Positions 12,000-23,113 of a stretch of 64,000 nt of DNA are shown piece after piece. The translations under genes and the position numbers were made by a program. This DNA comes from Juglans regia. Its lineage: Eukaryota; Streptophyta; Magnoliopsida; Fagales; Juglandaceae. The first letter of the stretch is position 1. Each line of letters begins with the position of its first letter. Where the stretch lies: positions 14,919,190-14,983,189 of the forward strand of contig NC_049901.1 of NCBI RefSeq assembly GCF_001411555.2, read 5' to 3'. Below the pieces are notes generated by a model, which saw nothing but the letters and a program-made list of their open reading frames with translations, had not been told where the DNA came from and did no database searches.

Positions 12000-12600
12000 T
12001 ATTTCATATGTTATGAGTAGACTTAACAGATTTACTTGTAGGACTGATGATTTTCATTAGAAGACATTAGATAGAATTCTTATATATTTGTGAGGAACCA
12101 TGACATACAGTATCCCTTATTCTAGGTATTTTATTGTATTAGAAGCATATGATGATACTTGTTGGATAACTGGCATAGTAGACTGTAAGGAAATAAGTGG
12201 ATATATTTTCACTCTTGGCGGAGCAATTGTGGCCTGGAGATCTTCCAAGCAAACTGTGATTCATGACCTACTATGGAGGCTGAATTTATAGCTGTGAATA
12301 CTACCGGATATGAGGTAGAGTGGCTTAAGAATTTATTGTCAGAAGTTCCATTAGTTAAAAAGTCAATATCAGCTTTTTTATGTTCTTTGTGACAATGAGG
12401 CTATGATAAGTGTTTGTAATAATAAATACTTTAATCATAAGAGGAGACACTTAGTATCAAACATTCTATTATAATATACCTGAGAAAGACTCTTGAATGT
12501 GTAAATTCAGAAGATAACTTAGCACTTAGCAAATCATTTGATGAAAGGATTGTCAAAGTTAAAGGTTATACATACATTAAGGGTGATGGACGAAAATCCA
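12000..12600 (+). pseudogene. Copia A RNase H remnant
   Basis: A short open frame (12100-12291) reads DDTCWITGIVDCKEISGYIFTLGGAIVAWRSSKQT with neighbours, matching the Copia RNase H region (xSGYxFxLGGAxxSWxSKKQ). It continues in another frame with AEFIAVNTTGYEVEWLKNLL and FCDNEAMISVCNNK-like sequence to about 12450, then the C-terminal NLADHLMKGLSK-type end near 12530. Confidence 0.72.
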
Positions 12601-13140
12601 TTAATTAAGTCACCGGTAGTCAAAACCCAACCTTCCTAACTAGAGACCCCAAGAAGAAAGTTCAATGGTAAGAACAAGCTACTTGAGTGATTGAAGAGCA
12701 TTATCAAAATATTACTATTAGTACATCCCTAGGGTGTGGGTGCTATGAATGCAATGATAATGAAAACGCTAAATGTTTTGAATGAGTCCAAAACTAAGAC
12801 GAGGTATTAAATTGTAGGTATCCTTGGAGGACTCACATATGTGATTGTTACTGTGGGGCTATAGTCTATTGTAATTGGGCTATTTCCTAAAGTGCTCATG
12901 AATCCAAGATATAATGCACAACATTTATGCACCACTTTGATAGGAACATGATATATGTCATACTATGCGTGTGGTATGAAGAAGTCTGAGTTTAAATATT
13001 CTGGTTCCACACTTGGCTCAGCATAAATATTTCAGATGGAAACACGCTAACACTAGGTAGACATTCAAAGCCGCAAACTACCTCTATTGATGTATAGTAT
13101 TTAGCTTAAAGAATTTATTTATTTTTTAAAATATTTCAAT

Positions 13141-13150
13141 CAAGTGGGGG
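13141..13150 (+). other. Copia A polypurine tract
   Basis: CAAGTGGGGG lies immediately before ATT-TGTTGATTTT, the start of the 3' LTR. This AAGTGGGGGAxT-TGTTG junction is the normal plus-strand priming site of plant Copia elements. Confidence 0.7.
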
Positions 13151-13153
13151 ATT

Positions 13154-13714
13154 TGTTGATTTTATAGTTAATTGATCACAACATTTTAACCATATTTAGT
13201 ATCAATATGTGCCCAATGTCATGAACCAATGCATTGGTTCAGTGGTTCGGCCTTTATGGTTCTTCCTTATAGTCCATGTTCAAGTCCCACAAATAGGCAC
13301 CATTATAATTTGAACCAATGCACAACACTTGGAAAAGGGGGCCTTTACACAAAATGTTGCAACCTTTGGTTAATTAAAAATGTTTTAAATGTGTTCACCG
13401 CGAATTGAAAAATTATGACTTTTCACAAGTGTCATTTTATTTTCTGTAAATAGGGAACCCCACCTACGAATTTAATCACTCCAAATTCTATAGAAAATTT
13501 AGAGAAACAATTCATCCTTTATTTTGTGTCTTTCTTTCTTTGGGCTTATTTTATATTATGTTCAAAGATATCTTTTTATGTGCACAAAAAATGAGATTAA
13601 TGGAAACCGACGTTGTTGTTGTATCTTGAGAGTAGATTATTAAGAAGTCTTGTGCATGTTAAGATTTGGAAGTGGCAAAATTGACTCTAAGGAAAGTGTC
13701 CATCATAATGTACC
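13154..13714 (+). repeat. Copia A 3' LTR, truncated
   Basis: It begins TGTTGATTTT after the polypurine tract and is similar to 4925-5540. It is cut at 13714 by the edge of Copia B. The sequence beyond Copia B (from 18662) does not resume this LTR, so material was lost at that junction or the join arose another way. Confidence 0.65.
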
Positions 13715-13845
13715 TGTAGGAAAATTGGTCTTGGATGATCGAATCATCTGAAAGTGCAAGAAGATTCAAGAAAATCCAAGAATTCTTTTGAAGAGGGAAC
13801 TATATTCACTGTTATTTTGAAAGTGAAAAATAAGTAAAGAGTTGA

Positions 13846-13898
<53 letters not shown>

Positions 13899-14017
13899 AG
13901 AGAAGAAAACATGTAAATGTGCAGCGCACATGTAATAAAATGAACTTACAACTTAAGTAACTATTTAAAAAATTTACAAAGTAACTATTTATAAGAAAAT
14001 TTAAAAATGAACTTACA
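13715..14017 (-). repeat. Copia B 3' LTR with expanded AT tract
   Basis: On the plus strand it starts TGTAGGAAAATTGG and matches 18440-18661. At 14018-14035 the plus strand AGAAACTCCCCCTCAAG is the complement of a polypurine tract CTTGAGGGGGAGTTTC, which fixes the LTR boundary near 14017. The LTR contains (AT)n at 13852-13896, about 45 bp against about 10 bp in the partner. A repeated GTAACTATTT motif makes it longer than the 5' copy. Confidence 0.82.
13852..13896. repeat. AT microsatellite in the Copia B 3' LTR
   Basis: An uninterrupted AT dinucleotide run. It gives an open frame rich in Tyr-Ile pairs on the minus strand that should not be read as a protein. Confidence 0.95.
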
Positions 14018-14049
14018 AGAAACTCCCCCTCAAGATGGAGTGTGAATGT

Positions 14050-14600
14050 CAAGAACAACCATCTTGAACAGAATCTTGGAAAGAACATAAAGAAATTGAG
14101 TAAGAGGCAAGGATTTGGTGAATATATCTGCTAGCTGGTGTTGAGAAGTAACATGTAGAGTTCGAAGTACACCAGATTGCATCTTCTCACGCATCATATG
14201 ACAATCAATTTCTATATGCTTAGTTCTCTCATGAAAAATAGGATTTGCTGCTTTATGGAGTGCAACTTTACTGTCACAGAATAATAATGCTGGATACTGA
14301 CGAGAAATGCCAAAATCTTGGAATAAAGCAATTAATCAAGTTAATTCACAAGCAGTGGAAGCCAATACTCTATATTAAGCTTCAACTGAAGATTATGAAA
14401 CTATATTTTGTTTCTATGATTTTCAAGAAACAAGAGAATCACCCAAAATTATACAAAAGCAAGTGACTGATTTTCTGGTGTCTGGACAAGTTGCCCAGTC
14501 AAAATCTGTGAAAGCCTTCAAGTGCAATAAGGAGGAGATGAAAGAAAAATGCCCTGACCAGGTTTACCCTATAGATATCTTAATACATGATGTGCAACAT
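14050..14600 (-). pseudogene. Copia B RNase H remnant
   Basis: The minus strand carries the RNase H and C-terminal region in several frames: AEAEYRVLAS-like near 14385, LFCDSKVALHKAANPIFHERTKHIEIDCH near 14180-14290, and the terminal LADIFTKSLP near 14110-14140. These are the standard Copia C-terminal motifs (CDNxAAxxIAxNPVFHERTKHIExDCH). A stop and frameshifts split them. Confidence 0.75.
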
Positions 14601-15420
14601 CTAAATGTATTTAGGCAGGTTATCCATGAATTGGCTCAAGATTTGCACAGAATAAGCCAAGTCAGGTCTCGTTATTGTCAAATAAAGCAGTCTCCCTACC
14701 AACCTTCTATATACTGTGGGATCTTCTAACAATGCAGAATCTGTCTTGGCCAAACGCATGTTAGAATTCATAAGGACTTTAGCTAGTTTACAGTGAAAAA
14801 AACCAGTATGAACCAGTATTTCCAAGGCATAATGTCTTTGACATAGTGAAATTCCTTTACAAGATCTAGCCACTTCTAATTCAAGGAAATATTTAAGATC
14901 TCCAAGATCCTTAATCTGAAAAGCACCATTAAGAACAGATTTTATGTCTTGGACAACCTTAAGATCATTGCTAGCCACAATCACATCATCAATATATATT
15001 AAAAGGGCAAGGAATGTAGAACCAGAAACTCATGTGAATAAGGAATAATCACACTTAGACTGTGTAAAATGATGTTCTAAAAGACAATTAGTGACTTTAC
15101 AATACCAATGCCTTGAAGGCTGCTTTAGGCCATATAGTGATTTGGTTAATATGCATACCCGAGTCTCCCCCTTTTTGTCATACCTTTGAGGTAGTGTCAT
15201 ATACACTTCCTCATCCAAATCTTCATGGAAAAATGCATTATTTACATTCAATTGATGTAAATACCAATTATGTGAAGAAGCAACGGCTAGCAAACATCTA
15301 ACACTTGTAAGTTTGGTCACAGGAGAAAAAGTGTCAATAAAAGCCAACCCCTTTTGTTGAGTGTATCCCCTAGCTACAAGCCCAGTTTTAAATCTTTCAA
15401 TGATGTCATCTTATTTATAT
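14601..15420 (-). pseudogene. Copia B reverse transcriptase
   Basis: Two long open stretches cover the RT. At 15030-15347 are FIDTFSPVTKLTSVRCLLAV, LHQLNVNNAFFHEDLDEEVYM and SLYGLKQPSRHWY. At 14601-14984 are VVQDIKSVLNGAFQIKDLGDL and the downstream connection domain ending DLAYSVQILSQF. Between them the plus-strand bases 14975-15000 encode IYIDDVIVAS, so the catalytic YIDD is present. The family's DVxNAFLHGDL here reads DVNNAFFHEDL-like, with Gly to Glu. One frame break separates the halves. Confidence 0.82.
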
Positions 15421-16720
15421 TTAATTTGTACACCCATTTACAACCAATGGGGTGTTTATCAGGAAGCAAGTCAGTGAGAATCCAAGTATTACTTTTCTCG
15501 AGTGTAGATAATTTTGCTGCCATAGCCTCTTGCCAATGAGGAATTTAAATTCTTGATGGTAGTATTTACATTCAAATTGAGATGAGAGAGTTATGGTGAA
15601 AGCACGATGAGTGGGAGAGAGTTTGTTGCAAGAAAGGTAAGTAGACAAAGAATAAGGAGTACTTACCTTGGAAGAAGTTGTAGCAATGGAAGATTCCATG
15701 CTTGACAAAAAAGAAGTGATTAAATCATAATAATATTGCTGCAAATATTGTAGTGCATGTTTGGTTCTAGTAGACCTTTTGACAAAATGATTATTAATGA
15801 AAGGATTAAAACCTGAAACTTGGTGTGACTGATCAATAGGTAAATAATGGTGAGAATTCTCTGCATTATCAATAGGGTGTAAGACAACAACAGGTATATT
15901 TGAAGCAGAAATGGACAACACAAAAGATTTTAAAGAAATTGATTGAAGATCTAAAGAAATGTTGTTGTTGTTTTTATATGAAAAGACATGTTCATAGAAT
16001 ACTACATCTCTAGACAAAAAAAAAAAAAAAAAACAGATTTAGAGTTCAAATCATATAATTTGTACCTTTTTATCCCAAATGAATAACCCAGAAAAATATA
16101 TTTTCTAGCTCTAAAATCGAATTTGGATCTTTGAACAACATGAGTGTTGGCATAACATAAACAACCAAACACTTTTAAATGGGAATAACTGAGTTTTTGA
16201 GAAAATAGAAGTTCATAGGGAGATTTGTTAGAAATGATAGGCGTAGGCAATCTATTTATGATATAAGCTATTGTTAGAACACAATCACCCCAGAAACAAA
16301 GAGGTAAATATGCTTGAAACCTTAAGGCACGTGCAACTTCTAGTAAATGCCAATGTTTTCTTTCCACTATTCCATTTTGTTGAGGAGTAGCTACATAACT
16401 CTTTTGATGAATGATACATTTAGCAGAGAAATAAGCAGACATATCAAACTCTAACTCATTATCACCTCTTAAAGATTTTTATTTTAGAACTGAACTGTGT
16501 CTCTACAATAGCAATATAAGAGATGAGTTTGGATCAAGTTTCAGATTTGGTTTTCATTAAGTATTCCCAAGTTGCTCTTGTGAAATCATCAATAATTGTT
16601 AAAAAATTATGGAACCCATCTAGAGTAGGAGTAGAAAATGGGCCCCATATATCACAATGTATTATTTCAAAGGGACAAGGAGTAGAAAGTGTGCCCCATA
16701 TTTGTCACTATTGGAAAAAA
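15421..16720 (-). pseudogene. Copia B integrase and linker to RT
   Basis: The stretch at 16002-16442 holds the integrase C-terminal part of the core: [20 protein letters not shown] (catalytic Glu), [19 protein letters not shown] and [10 protein letters not shown]. The stretch at 15421-16017 is the linker ([11 protein letters not shown]) leading to the RT entry. A run of about 15 A/T bases at 16018-16033 falls within this coding region and probably shifts the frame. The first part of the integrase core (16450-16720) is broken by stops. Confidence 0.78.
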
Positions 16721-17520
16721 CTAATCTAGATTGTTTGGTATAATGACATACATCATCACAGTTTTATGTCTTGAAGGAGTTACAACATGAAAAAGTTTAT
16801 GTATAAAACTTTGTTTGAGAAAAAAAGGATGACATAGGCGATAATGCCATAGAACCAAATTGATAGATGTACAAACAAAAGGTCCAATAGACGATGCATC
16901 AGAGATTGATGCTTTATGATGCAGCAAATAGTAAAGACCACTTCTTTCTTCACCTAGACCAGTTGTCTTCCATGCATACAAGTCCTGCATGAAGCAAAAT
17001 TTGTTTAAGAAGATTAGGCAACAATTAGAAGAATGGGTACGATGACTAGTTGACAAGCATTTAAAGGAAAATGAAGGAACAAACAAAACATTGTTAAGAA
17101 CCAAGGAATTTGAAATTTTAATAACCCATGTGTATAATTGGTGCTTTATGGCCATTTGGTAGTGTGAAAAAAGATGAATGCAATGGTATAAGAGGGAAAG
17201 TGACACTCAGCTAACCATATGGTCAGTAGCTCCAGTGTTGATAATCCATGGAATATCAAGATCAAAATGATATTGTTTAACAGAGAACAAACAAGGATCA
17301 AGATTCACAATAGACAAGAATTTACCTGATTGATTGAAAAATGACTAAGGATTTGGCCGAGATGTGGTACCTACTAAATGAGCCAAGGCAGGTTTTTTAG
17401 ATGAATTGTGTATCTCAAGCAAAGAAAGTAATTGTTGGCATTGTTCTTGAGTAAATGGTAATTGAGGTATCTCTCTAACTTGTTTATCTTGTGAAATAAT
17501 ATCATACGAGTTACCATCAA
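16721..17520 (-). pseudogene. Copia B protease to pre-integrase segment
   Basis: An open stretch at 16721-17206 gives KISNSLVLNNVLFVPSFSFK (typical of the segment after the protease), LYYLLHHKAS and the pre-integrase LVLWHYRLCHPF (family LWHxRLGHP). The protease itself should lie near 17210-17300, where IPWIINTGATDHMV-like sequence can be read in part (Asn replacing the catalytic Asp region). No continuous frame spans it. Confidence 0.68.
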
Positions 17521-17521
17521 C

Positions 17522-18411
17522 TTAATTTATTCTAGGCTTTGTGTTCTTGTAGCCAAGACGATATCCATGTAGTTTGTAACACTTTTCTTTCGTGCGTCCT
17601 GTTATTTCACAATGGCTACAAATAGACTTCGATTTTTGTGAATAGAAGTTGGATCTTGGAACATATTTATGGGAATCAAATGTTTGTCTAGTAGAAGCCA
17701 AACTAGCGGAATCCAAATTGGAAACTTTATAAATGTCAAGGCTACGATGGCTTTCCTCTTGTAAAATTAGGGGAAAAAAATCCTGTTTATGGGTGGTAGA
17801 GGATTTAGCAAGAGAATTTGGGCTCTAACTTGAGAATATGTATCGTTAAGCCCCGTTAGAAACCTCATCACACATTCTTCTTGTTGATATTCTAGTAACC
17901 CTTTCAACACACCACAATTACAATTTGGTCCACATCCCATAAGGTTTTCAACTGAGTGTAGTAATTACTTACAGACATGTCTTCCTAAAGTAAAGATGAG
18001 ATATCCTTATGAAGTTGGCAAATTCGTGGCCCACTAGACTACGAAAACTTCACTTAGAGGTCAGCCCAAAGTGCAGCAGCTGTATAAATCTAAATGCAAC
18101 TTGCTGTTAATTTCTTCGAGACAGAATTGAGAATCCATAAAAACACCATACCATTGCATCGAAGACAAGCATCGTGCGCATGATTAGAGGAATTTGAAGG
18201 AAAATTCAAACTGCCATCGATAAACCTTAGTTTGTTCTTTGCCTTGAGAGCAATCCTCATAGATCTACTCCAAGAATTGTAATTAGCTACATGCAGCAAC
18301 TGAGAAACAAGAATAATCTCTGGATTTTCGCCATGATGAAGAAAATACGGACTTTGAAGAATCGTCCGTGAGATTCACAGCGAGCGTTGCAAAAGTAGAA
18401 GAAGAAGCCAT
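17522..18411 (-). pseudogene. Copia B gag
   Basis: The start codon is at 18409-18411 (MASSSTFATLAVNL), a short distance downstream of the PBS, as expected. The reading then shifts frame to NPEIILVSQLLHVANYNSWSR and MRIALKAKNKLRFIDGSL (UBN2/gag N-terminal pattern, 18090-18310). The knuckle near 17590-17640 reads CSHCEITGRTKEKC, where the His of C-x2-C-x4-H-x4-C is Arg. Between these parts the frame is broken. Confidence 0.8.
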
Positions 18412-18427
18412 CAAGAATAGAAAATTT

Positions 18428-18439
18428 CTTCTAATACCA
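18428..18439 (-). other. Copia B primer binding site
   Basis: The complement reads TGGTATTAGAAG directly after the LTR end. This resembles TGGTATCAGAGC, the usual plant site pairing with initiator tRNA-Met, with two or three substitutions. Confidence 0.75.
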
Positions 18440-18661
18440 CGTAGGAAAATTGATCTTGGATGATCCAATCACCCGAAAGTGCAAGAAGATTTAAGAAAGT
18501 CCATGAATTCTTCTGAATTGGAAACTGTATTCACCATTATTATGAAAGTGAAAAGTAAAATACAGAGTTGAGTTTACGTGTATATATACAAGAGAAGAAA
18601 CCGTGTACATGTGCAGCACGTGTGTAAAAAAATGAACTTACAACTAAAGTAACTATTTACA
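18440..18661 (-). repeat. Copia B 5' LTR
   Basis: It matches 13715-14017 along its whole length, apart from the AT-tract expansion and the extra 5' portion of the other copy. On the plus strand it begins CGTAGGAAAATTG (TG end mutated to CG) and ends near ACTATTTACA. Confidence 0.8.
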
Positions 18662-19730
18662 ACTAAAAAAACGTTTGGTGCAATTTAATTTGCCAAATTA
18701 ACTATCCCTTATTTTTGATGATCAGCTTTGCTCGTTAGTTGTCAGGAGGAAATCAGTTCCATCGATCCATTTATGAGAAATTCGTTTTGGATTGCACCTG
18801 AGAGTCTGAGGCCATTTATAAAATCTCGATGACAAGGTGTTTCGTCAAGTACTACAGTTCCATGAGAAGTCATTCTCCGCAGGTGAAATGGTGATGAATT
18901 ATTTTATTTATTATTGATGGTCCATTTTCTGATTCATTCAGCTCATGAGATTCTGTGCGTGTGGAACTACCATCTGGCCTGGTAATGGCAATCGATGTTT
19001 TTTGGTTTTAGATTGGAGAAGTACTACTCAAGCTCCATCTGGGTAACAGAGACAGCAATCAATATTGTTACAGTTTCAGTTAATGGCTGAACCGTTTAAG
19101 ATTAATCGCTCACTCTATCTTTGAAGAGCACTTGTTTTTGGGTGTTGTCAGCTGGTTGTTGGGAAAATACAAATCATCTTAAATCTAATTATTATGTTTT
19201 CACACCCCTTCGGAGCTTTGAAATCCCAATCTCTTCTGCTGAAGTTGTTGATAGCCGACCATTGGGCCCCTTTTGTTCCCAAGCTCTGGTGTCTTATTAA
19301 TGTAAAATAGCCCCACGCATTCCACGTTTGGTTGTCCGCTTGGAAACCCGTACATGCATTTCTCACACCGTGTATTGCACTGATCTATATACAGTATACA
19401 CATGCACGGTTTCTACTTCATATGAGTTCTCAAATAAACGGGAGTGGTGAAGCCGCTCAAACTCCTCCTGAGAAATGTTTGAGCAGCTCTGAAGGAGTTT
19501 TTTATTTTTTTATTCTTTTGAAAGTTTTCATTTTGATCGATCATTTATTTTATTTTTTTATTATTATTTTTTAACAGTTAAGGAAGTCACTACTAATAAA
19601 TTTTTATATTATATATATTTTTAAATATTTAAAAAAACAAAAAAAGTAAAATTACACTAGTGATAACTTTGAAGGGCCTCCTAAAACAAAGTTTGAAATT
19701 AATAATTGGTTATAAATTTCCTGTGTAGGG
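18662..19730. other. Non-repetitive sequence without recognised gene
   Basis: Base composition is more balanced than in the neighbouring repeats, and short open frames (up to 80 codons at 19332-19574) occur on both strands. None shows a recognisable domain or convincing splice structure. It could be the remnant of a host gene or UTR. Confidence 0.4.
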
Positions 19731-19917
19731 TGGGTTTGAAAACAAGTCATATTTTATCTCATCTTATCATTATAAATTTCTTAAATTTTTATATAAAAAT
19801 ATAATAAATAATTTAATTTTTTTAAATTTTAAAATAAAAATAATATTTAATAATATTTTATTTTTTTTTAATAAAATATCTCATCTCATTTTATCTGAAT
19901 TTTATGTCTAAATCCAC
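19731..19917. mobile_element. MITE-like inverted-repeat element
   Basis: The left end GTGGGTTTGAAAACA and the inverted right end GTGGATTTAGACATAA are similar. The inner arms carry TTTATCTCATCT and its counterpart TCTCATCTCATTTTATC, with an AT-rich centre. The size (about 187 bp) and layout fit a short non-autonomous DNA element. The arms are too diverged to name a superfamily. Confidence 0.45.
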
Positions 19918-21454
19918 CGCATTCCATTTGCTTCCCATGCAGTTTGAAATATAATTTGAAAACAAAAAAAAAAAAAAGAAAGAAATTAGTGCAAGCCTCC
20001 AGAGGTAGCTTGCTTTTCTGAAAGTACGTCCGACCAAAAAGAAAAAGGTTAATAATGGTACATAATAATGGACGTTCATGAACCAAAAAATAAATGGGGC
20101 CGTTTATGGGTTAGTAGTAAGTAGTACTCTCTGCATTAAATTATGGCCCCAATTACCTATGCTGTTAATCCTTAGATTAATGGGAATTAAAGACTACGCC
20201 TCACTTGTTGATGTATGTGCTAATGAAGATACATGTCATATTAACACACACATCTAATCATAGCTAGTAAGTCAAAAATATAGATCAGGTATCGGTGCAG
20301 CTTTTTATTCCCTTTCCGTGACACCATATCATTATGTAAAGACTGATACAAGATCACCATATTTTATATAGAAATGATATTTACTGTAACTCATTAGTAT
20401 TCTTTTTTAAAAAATAATAAATTTAAAATTCATATAAAAAATATATTTTTTAATAATATTCTTTTTAAATAAATTACACGAAATTTATACACTTTAAATG
20501 ATTTGCCGTAAATTAGTGGCCTCCAGAATTTAGCAGAAAACTAAATGCTTTCCATGCATCCATATAACCTTTTATTTCTTTTTCTCATAATTATACTTGT
20601 GAGTGTCTATATATATATAAATATCTCATTTATTAATTTGCTAATAAAATTAAGGATGAACTTACTGATATCTCGAAATTATTTAATTATGATAATTACA
20701 CTTATGATGATATTATCAGTATAATTAAAAAATTTGGTATTAATATGTGTAATGATAAAAAATTGTTTCGTTAACAAATGAATAACGGTAAAAAAGTCAA
20801 ATATGAAATGAGAAATTTTGTGAATAATTTGACCTTTCTCCTATTGCTTCATCTAGACGTAAGCACAATTTGGCCTTCTTCTACTAATAAAGATCTTGTT
20901 TTACTTAAAAATAATTTTTAAGATATAGAATAACAGTTATCCTCTCATTGTTATATTCAGTATTGCTTGGTTTGGAGAAATTAGTAGGTCCATATTAGGT
21001 AATATTTTTAGTGGTTCGAATAAAAAGAAATATATTATTTGGTCCCAATATTGTGTTTTTTTTTTTTCCTTGTAATCTTTATTTAAGATCCACATGGCCA
21101 TTAATAATAGATTTGTACTTTAATCTTTATTCCCTTTTGGGTGTTGTGTGTGTGTGTTTTTTTTTTCTTATTGCGCTTTCTGCTTCTTTTTTTTTTTTTT
21201 TTTCAAAATTACTCATTGCGAGCATTTTTAGTTTTTTAAAAACCTTTTCGTTATTTAGAAAATAAAATTAGATCTTATTTTGCGTATATATGTTTTTTGT
21301 AATTTTGATTTTCTGGTTTTATGCCTATTTTTTAATTTTTTTTTAAAATTTCTGAGTTTTTCTTTCTATTTTCAAGTTTTTATTCTAAGATTTGTATACA
21401 CATGATGTACAATTAATGTTTCAACTATCATCGATCATTGATGTTGATATGTCT
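19918..21454. other. AT-rich intergenic sequence
   Basis: It contains A/T homopolymers (19965-19980, 21052-21068, 21185-21202), a short GT run near 21145 and an AT tract near 20610. Nothing coding was recognised. The block ends at the N gap. Confidence 0.5.
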
Positions 21455-21554
21455 NNNNNNNNNNNNNNNNNNNNNNNNNNNNNNNNNNNNNNNNNNNNNN
21501 NNNNNNNNNNNNNNNNNNNNNNNNNNNNNNNNNNNNNNNNNNNNNNNNNNNNNN
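21455..21554. other. Assembly gap of 100 N
   Basis: Exactly 100 N, the usual placeholder for a scaffolding join of unknown size. It terminates block copy 1 in mid-sequence. Confidence 0.99.
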
Positions 21555-22586
21555 AGTTATTTGCACTCGGAGGGTTAGCCCGCATACACAGGCTTCCGCA
21601 TGGATGCTAGAAGAAACGCTGCGTTTCAACTTATGAAATCCCAAGCAAACATTCTCATTCCCCTTCGTGCGAACACTCCCATTCGTCACTCTTCGTCATT
21701 CTCAACTTCATATTCTTCGTATTTTGTCTTCATCATCGTCGCATCGTCTTCTCCTTCTCACAAAGCCCAAAACCCTTACCCACGAAGAGCTTCCACAAAG
21801 AGCTTCATTTCGGCGAATGTGAAGGGATCTTCTTGTCGTGGATCCAACCGTGTCCTACCATCGTCTTCACCCTTCCCACAAAACCCGAAACCCTAAAAAA
21901 TTCGCAAATGTGAAAAAGAAAATTCTCCCTAAAAAATTCTTCTACTTTCTTAGAGATACTTGACCAGGTATTTTCTATATTTAATTTAGGTCTCTGAAAT
22001 TGTAACTAAAAAGGTTTAGTTTAATGCATTTCAAATTGTAACTAAAATGGTTGGTTGTTGAATACTGTGATCTTGTTGGCGCATTTTCTTAGTTTTTCAA
22101 CTAAAAGAACCATTGCAGTGGTAGGTGAATAGGTCATTTTTCGTGGTTGCAAGTTGGATCTTCTGAGGATACAAAGATTTTGAAGTGAATACCTCTGACT
22201 TGGCTAACCTCAAACTAGTTTTAGGATTTGAGATATTTTTTTTAAGTAGGCTTTCACTTGATTACAAAATCTTTGTGTTGGTTGGTTGACAACTACTATA
22301 TTACTAAGTCTTAGTACTTTTGTATGTGTGGTATTCCATTGATAATTAACTTGAGTCATTCTCAGATTGGTAATATTGTGACTGCATGAGAATGAATTAA
22401 ACTTGGTTTTATTTGTTACTAGACAAAAAAAAAAACATCCAACGCTATGATTAACAATGTCACAGTTAAAAAACTTGTATGATGCAACTGGTTTTTTATG
22501 ATACACTTGTCGGCATTTATGTGCAACATAACAAAATATTCAAGTGGTTTTTCATGTTTATGATTACAATTTTGGTTCAAGCTAGA
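21555..22586. other. Start of contig C2, no recognised gene
   Basis: A Ser/Pro-rich 98-codon open frame (plus 21600-21896) has no recognisable domain. A near-palindrome GAAACGCTGCGTTTC lies at about 21614. This may be the left arm of the Mutator-like element suggested by the two pseudogenes to the right, but the terminal repeat would be in the gap. Confidence 0.35.
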
Positions 22587-23113
22587 ATGTCGTCGTCATC
22601 ATCATTGTCTTCTTCATCTTCTGCTAAACATATTTCGAGTCAACCATTATGCTACTGTGAGGTTGAAGCCACATTGAAATAATCAAATACTAAAAGAAAT
22701 CCCGGACGGCCCTTCTTAGGATATCCAAAGTACAACAAAGAGGTAACAACATCATTTGTGCATCTAACATTTTTTGTGAAAAATGATTAATATATAGTAC
22801 ATCTAACATTTTTATATATGTATAAAATGATCAGGGATTACTGTACTCCAATTTTTCAAATAGGCAGATAGTAATTAATAATAGCTCAAACTTCGAGAAA
22901 GAAATGATGAATTGTTAAGGAATGAAAAACACATCAAGAAGATACTCGACGATATCAAGAAGATGAAGATTAAGGTCCTTAAGAGTGTGGATGAGATCAA
23001 GAAAAGAGAGATGTTGGTTCGGGATCAAGAAGTTGAAATATGACATTCAAGAACACTACTCCGGGTGTATTGAGTTTTTTCAGTTGTTGTGTCATGTTAC
23101 CTATTAGTGTTGT
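22587..23113 (+). pseudogene. GRF-type zinc-finger protein, degenerate, with coiled coil and TM tail
   Basis: A Ser-rich start (22587) leads to QPLCYCEVEATLK, a stop, then SNTKRNPGRPFLGYPKYNKE. This is the GRF zinc-finger signature (CxC...NPGRxFxxCPxY) with the third Cys changed to Tyr. A plausible intron 22743-22835 (GT...CAG) joins it to GLLYSNF. A charged helical stretch follows in a shifted frame (NDELLRNEKHIKKIL to VRDQEVEI, 22905-23042), then after another stop a hydrophobic VFSVVVSCYLL. That order (GRF finger, coiled coil, C-terminal membrane helix) is common in plant GRF proteins. It is broken by at least two stops and one frameshift. The function of the family in plants is not established. 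Confidence 0.65.

Larger units (their letters stand above)
4925..13714 (+). mobile_element. Copia A: degenerate Ty1/Copia retrotransposon with nested insertion
   Basis: The order is LTR, gag ATG, gag, protease, integrase, RT, RNase H, PPT, LTR, so this is a Copia (integrase before RT) on the plus strand. A 2.94-kb element (5737-8679) splits gag, and Copia B truncates the 3' LTR at 13714. Every domain carries stops or frameshifts. Key residues are lost: the gag knuckle cysteines, and the protease DTG (now DTR). The RT YVDD is kept. It cannot encode a functional polyprotein. Confidence 0.85.
13715..18661 (-). mobile_element. Copia B: Ty1/Copia retrotransposon with two LTRs, minus strand
   Basis: An approximately 4.95-kb element in reverse orientation. 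The 5' LTR is at 18440-18661, the PBS at 18428-18439, gag starts at 18411, followed by protease and integrase, RT and RNase H down to about 14050, then a polypurine tract at about 14020-14035 and the 3' LTR at 13715-14017. The two LTRs align at roughly 85-88% by eye. It is therefore old, but clearly better preserved than Copia A. The 5-bp flanks (GTACC and ACTAA) do not match, so a target duplication is not preserved. Confidence 0.88.
4601..21454. repeat. Large duplicated block, copy 1 (16,854 bp)
   Basis: The whole block recurs in direct orientation at 34123-50978, at an offset of 29,522 bp before the GA microsatellite and 29,524 bp after it. Differences seen: GA tract 27 versus 29 bp, G8089 versus T37613, and G20005 versus A49529. 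All open frames elsewhere translate identically in both copies, including frames inside dead transposons where no selection would hold them. Copy 1 ends exactly at the 100-N gap, whereas copy 2 runs on into the host-gene region. The left flanks differ completely. The block contains Copia A, a nested LTR-like element, Copia B and a MITE-like repeat. Confidence 0.97.

Noticed and set aside
13744..14088. 114-codon minus-strand frame with Tyr-Ile repeats, also at 43268
   Set aside because: The repeat is the AT microsatellite. The remaining N-terminal part is the end of the Copia B polyprotein running into its LTR.
18662..19574. Candidate small host gene between Copia B and the MITE-like repeat
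   Set aside because: The overlapping frames of 60-80 codons show no domain, no consistent start context and no splice pattern. Left as unannotated.
21392..21689. Open frames crossing the N run
   Set aside because: They are artefacts of treating unknown bases as coding.
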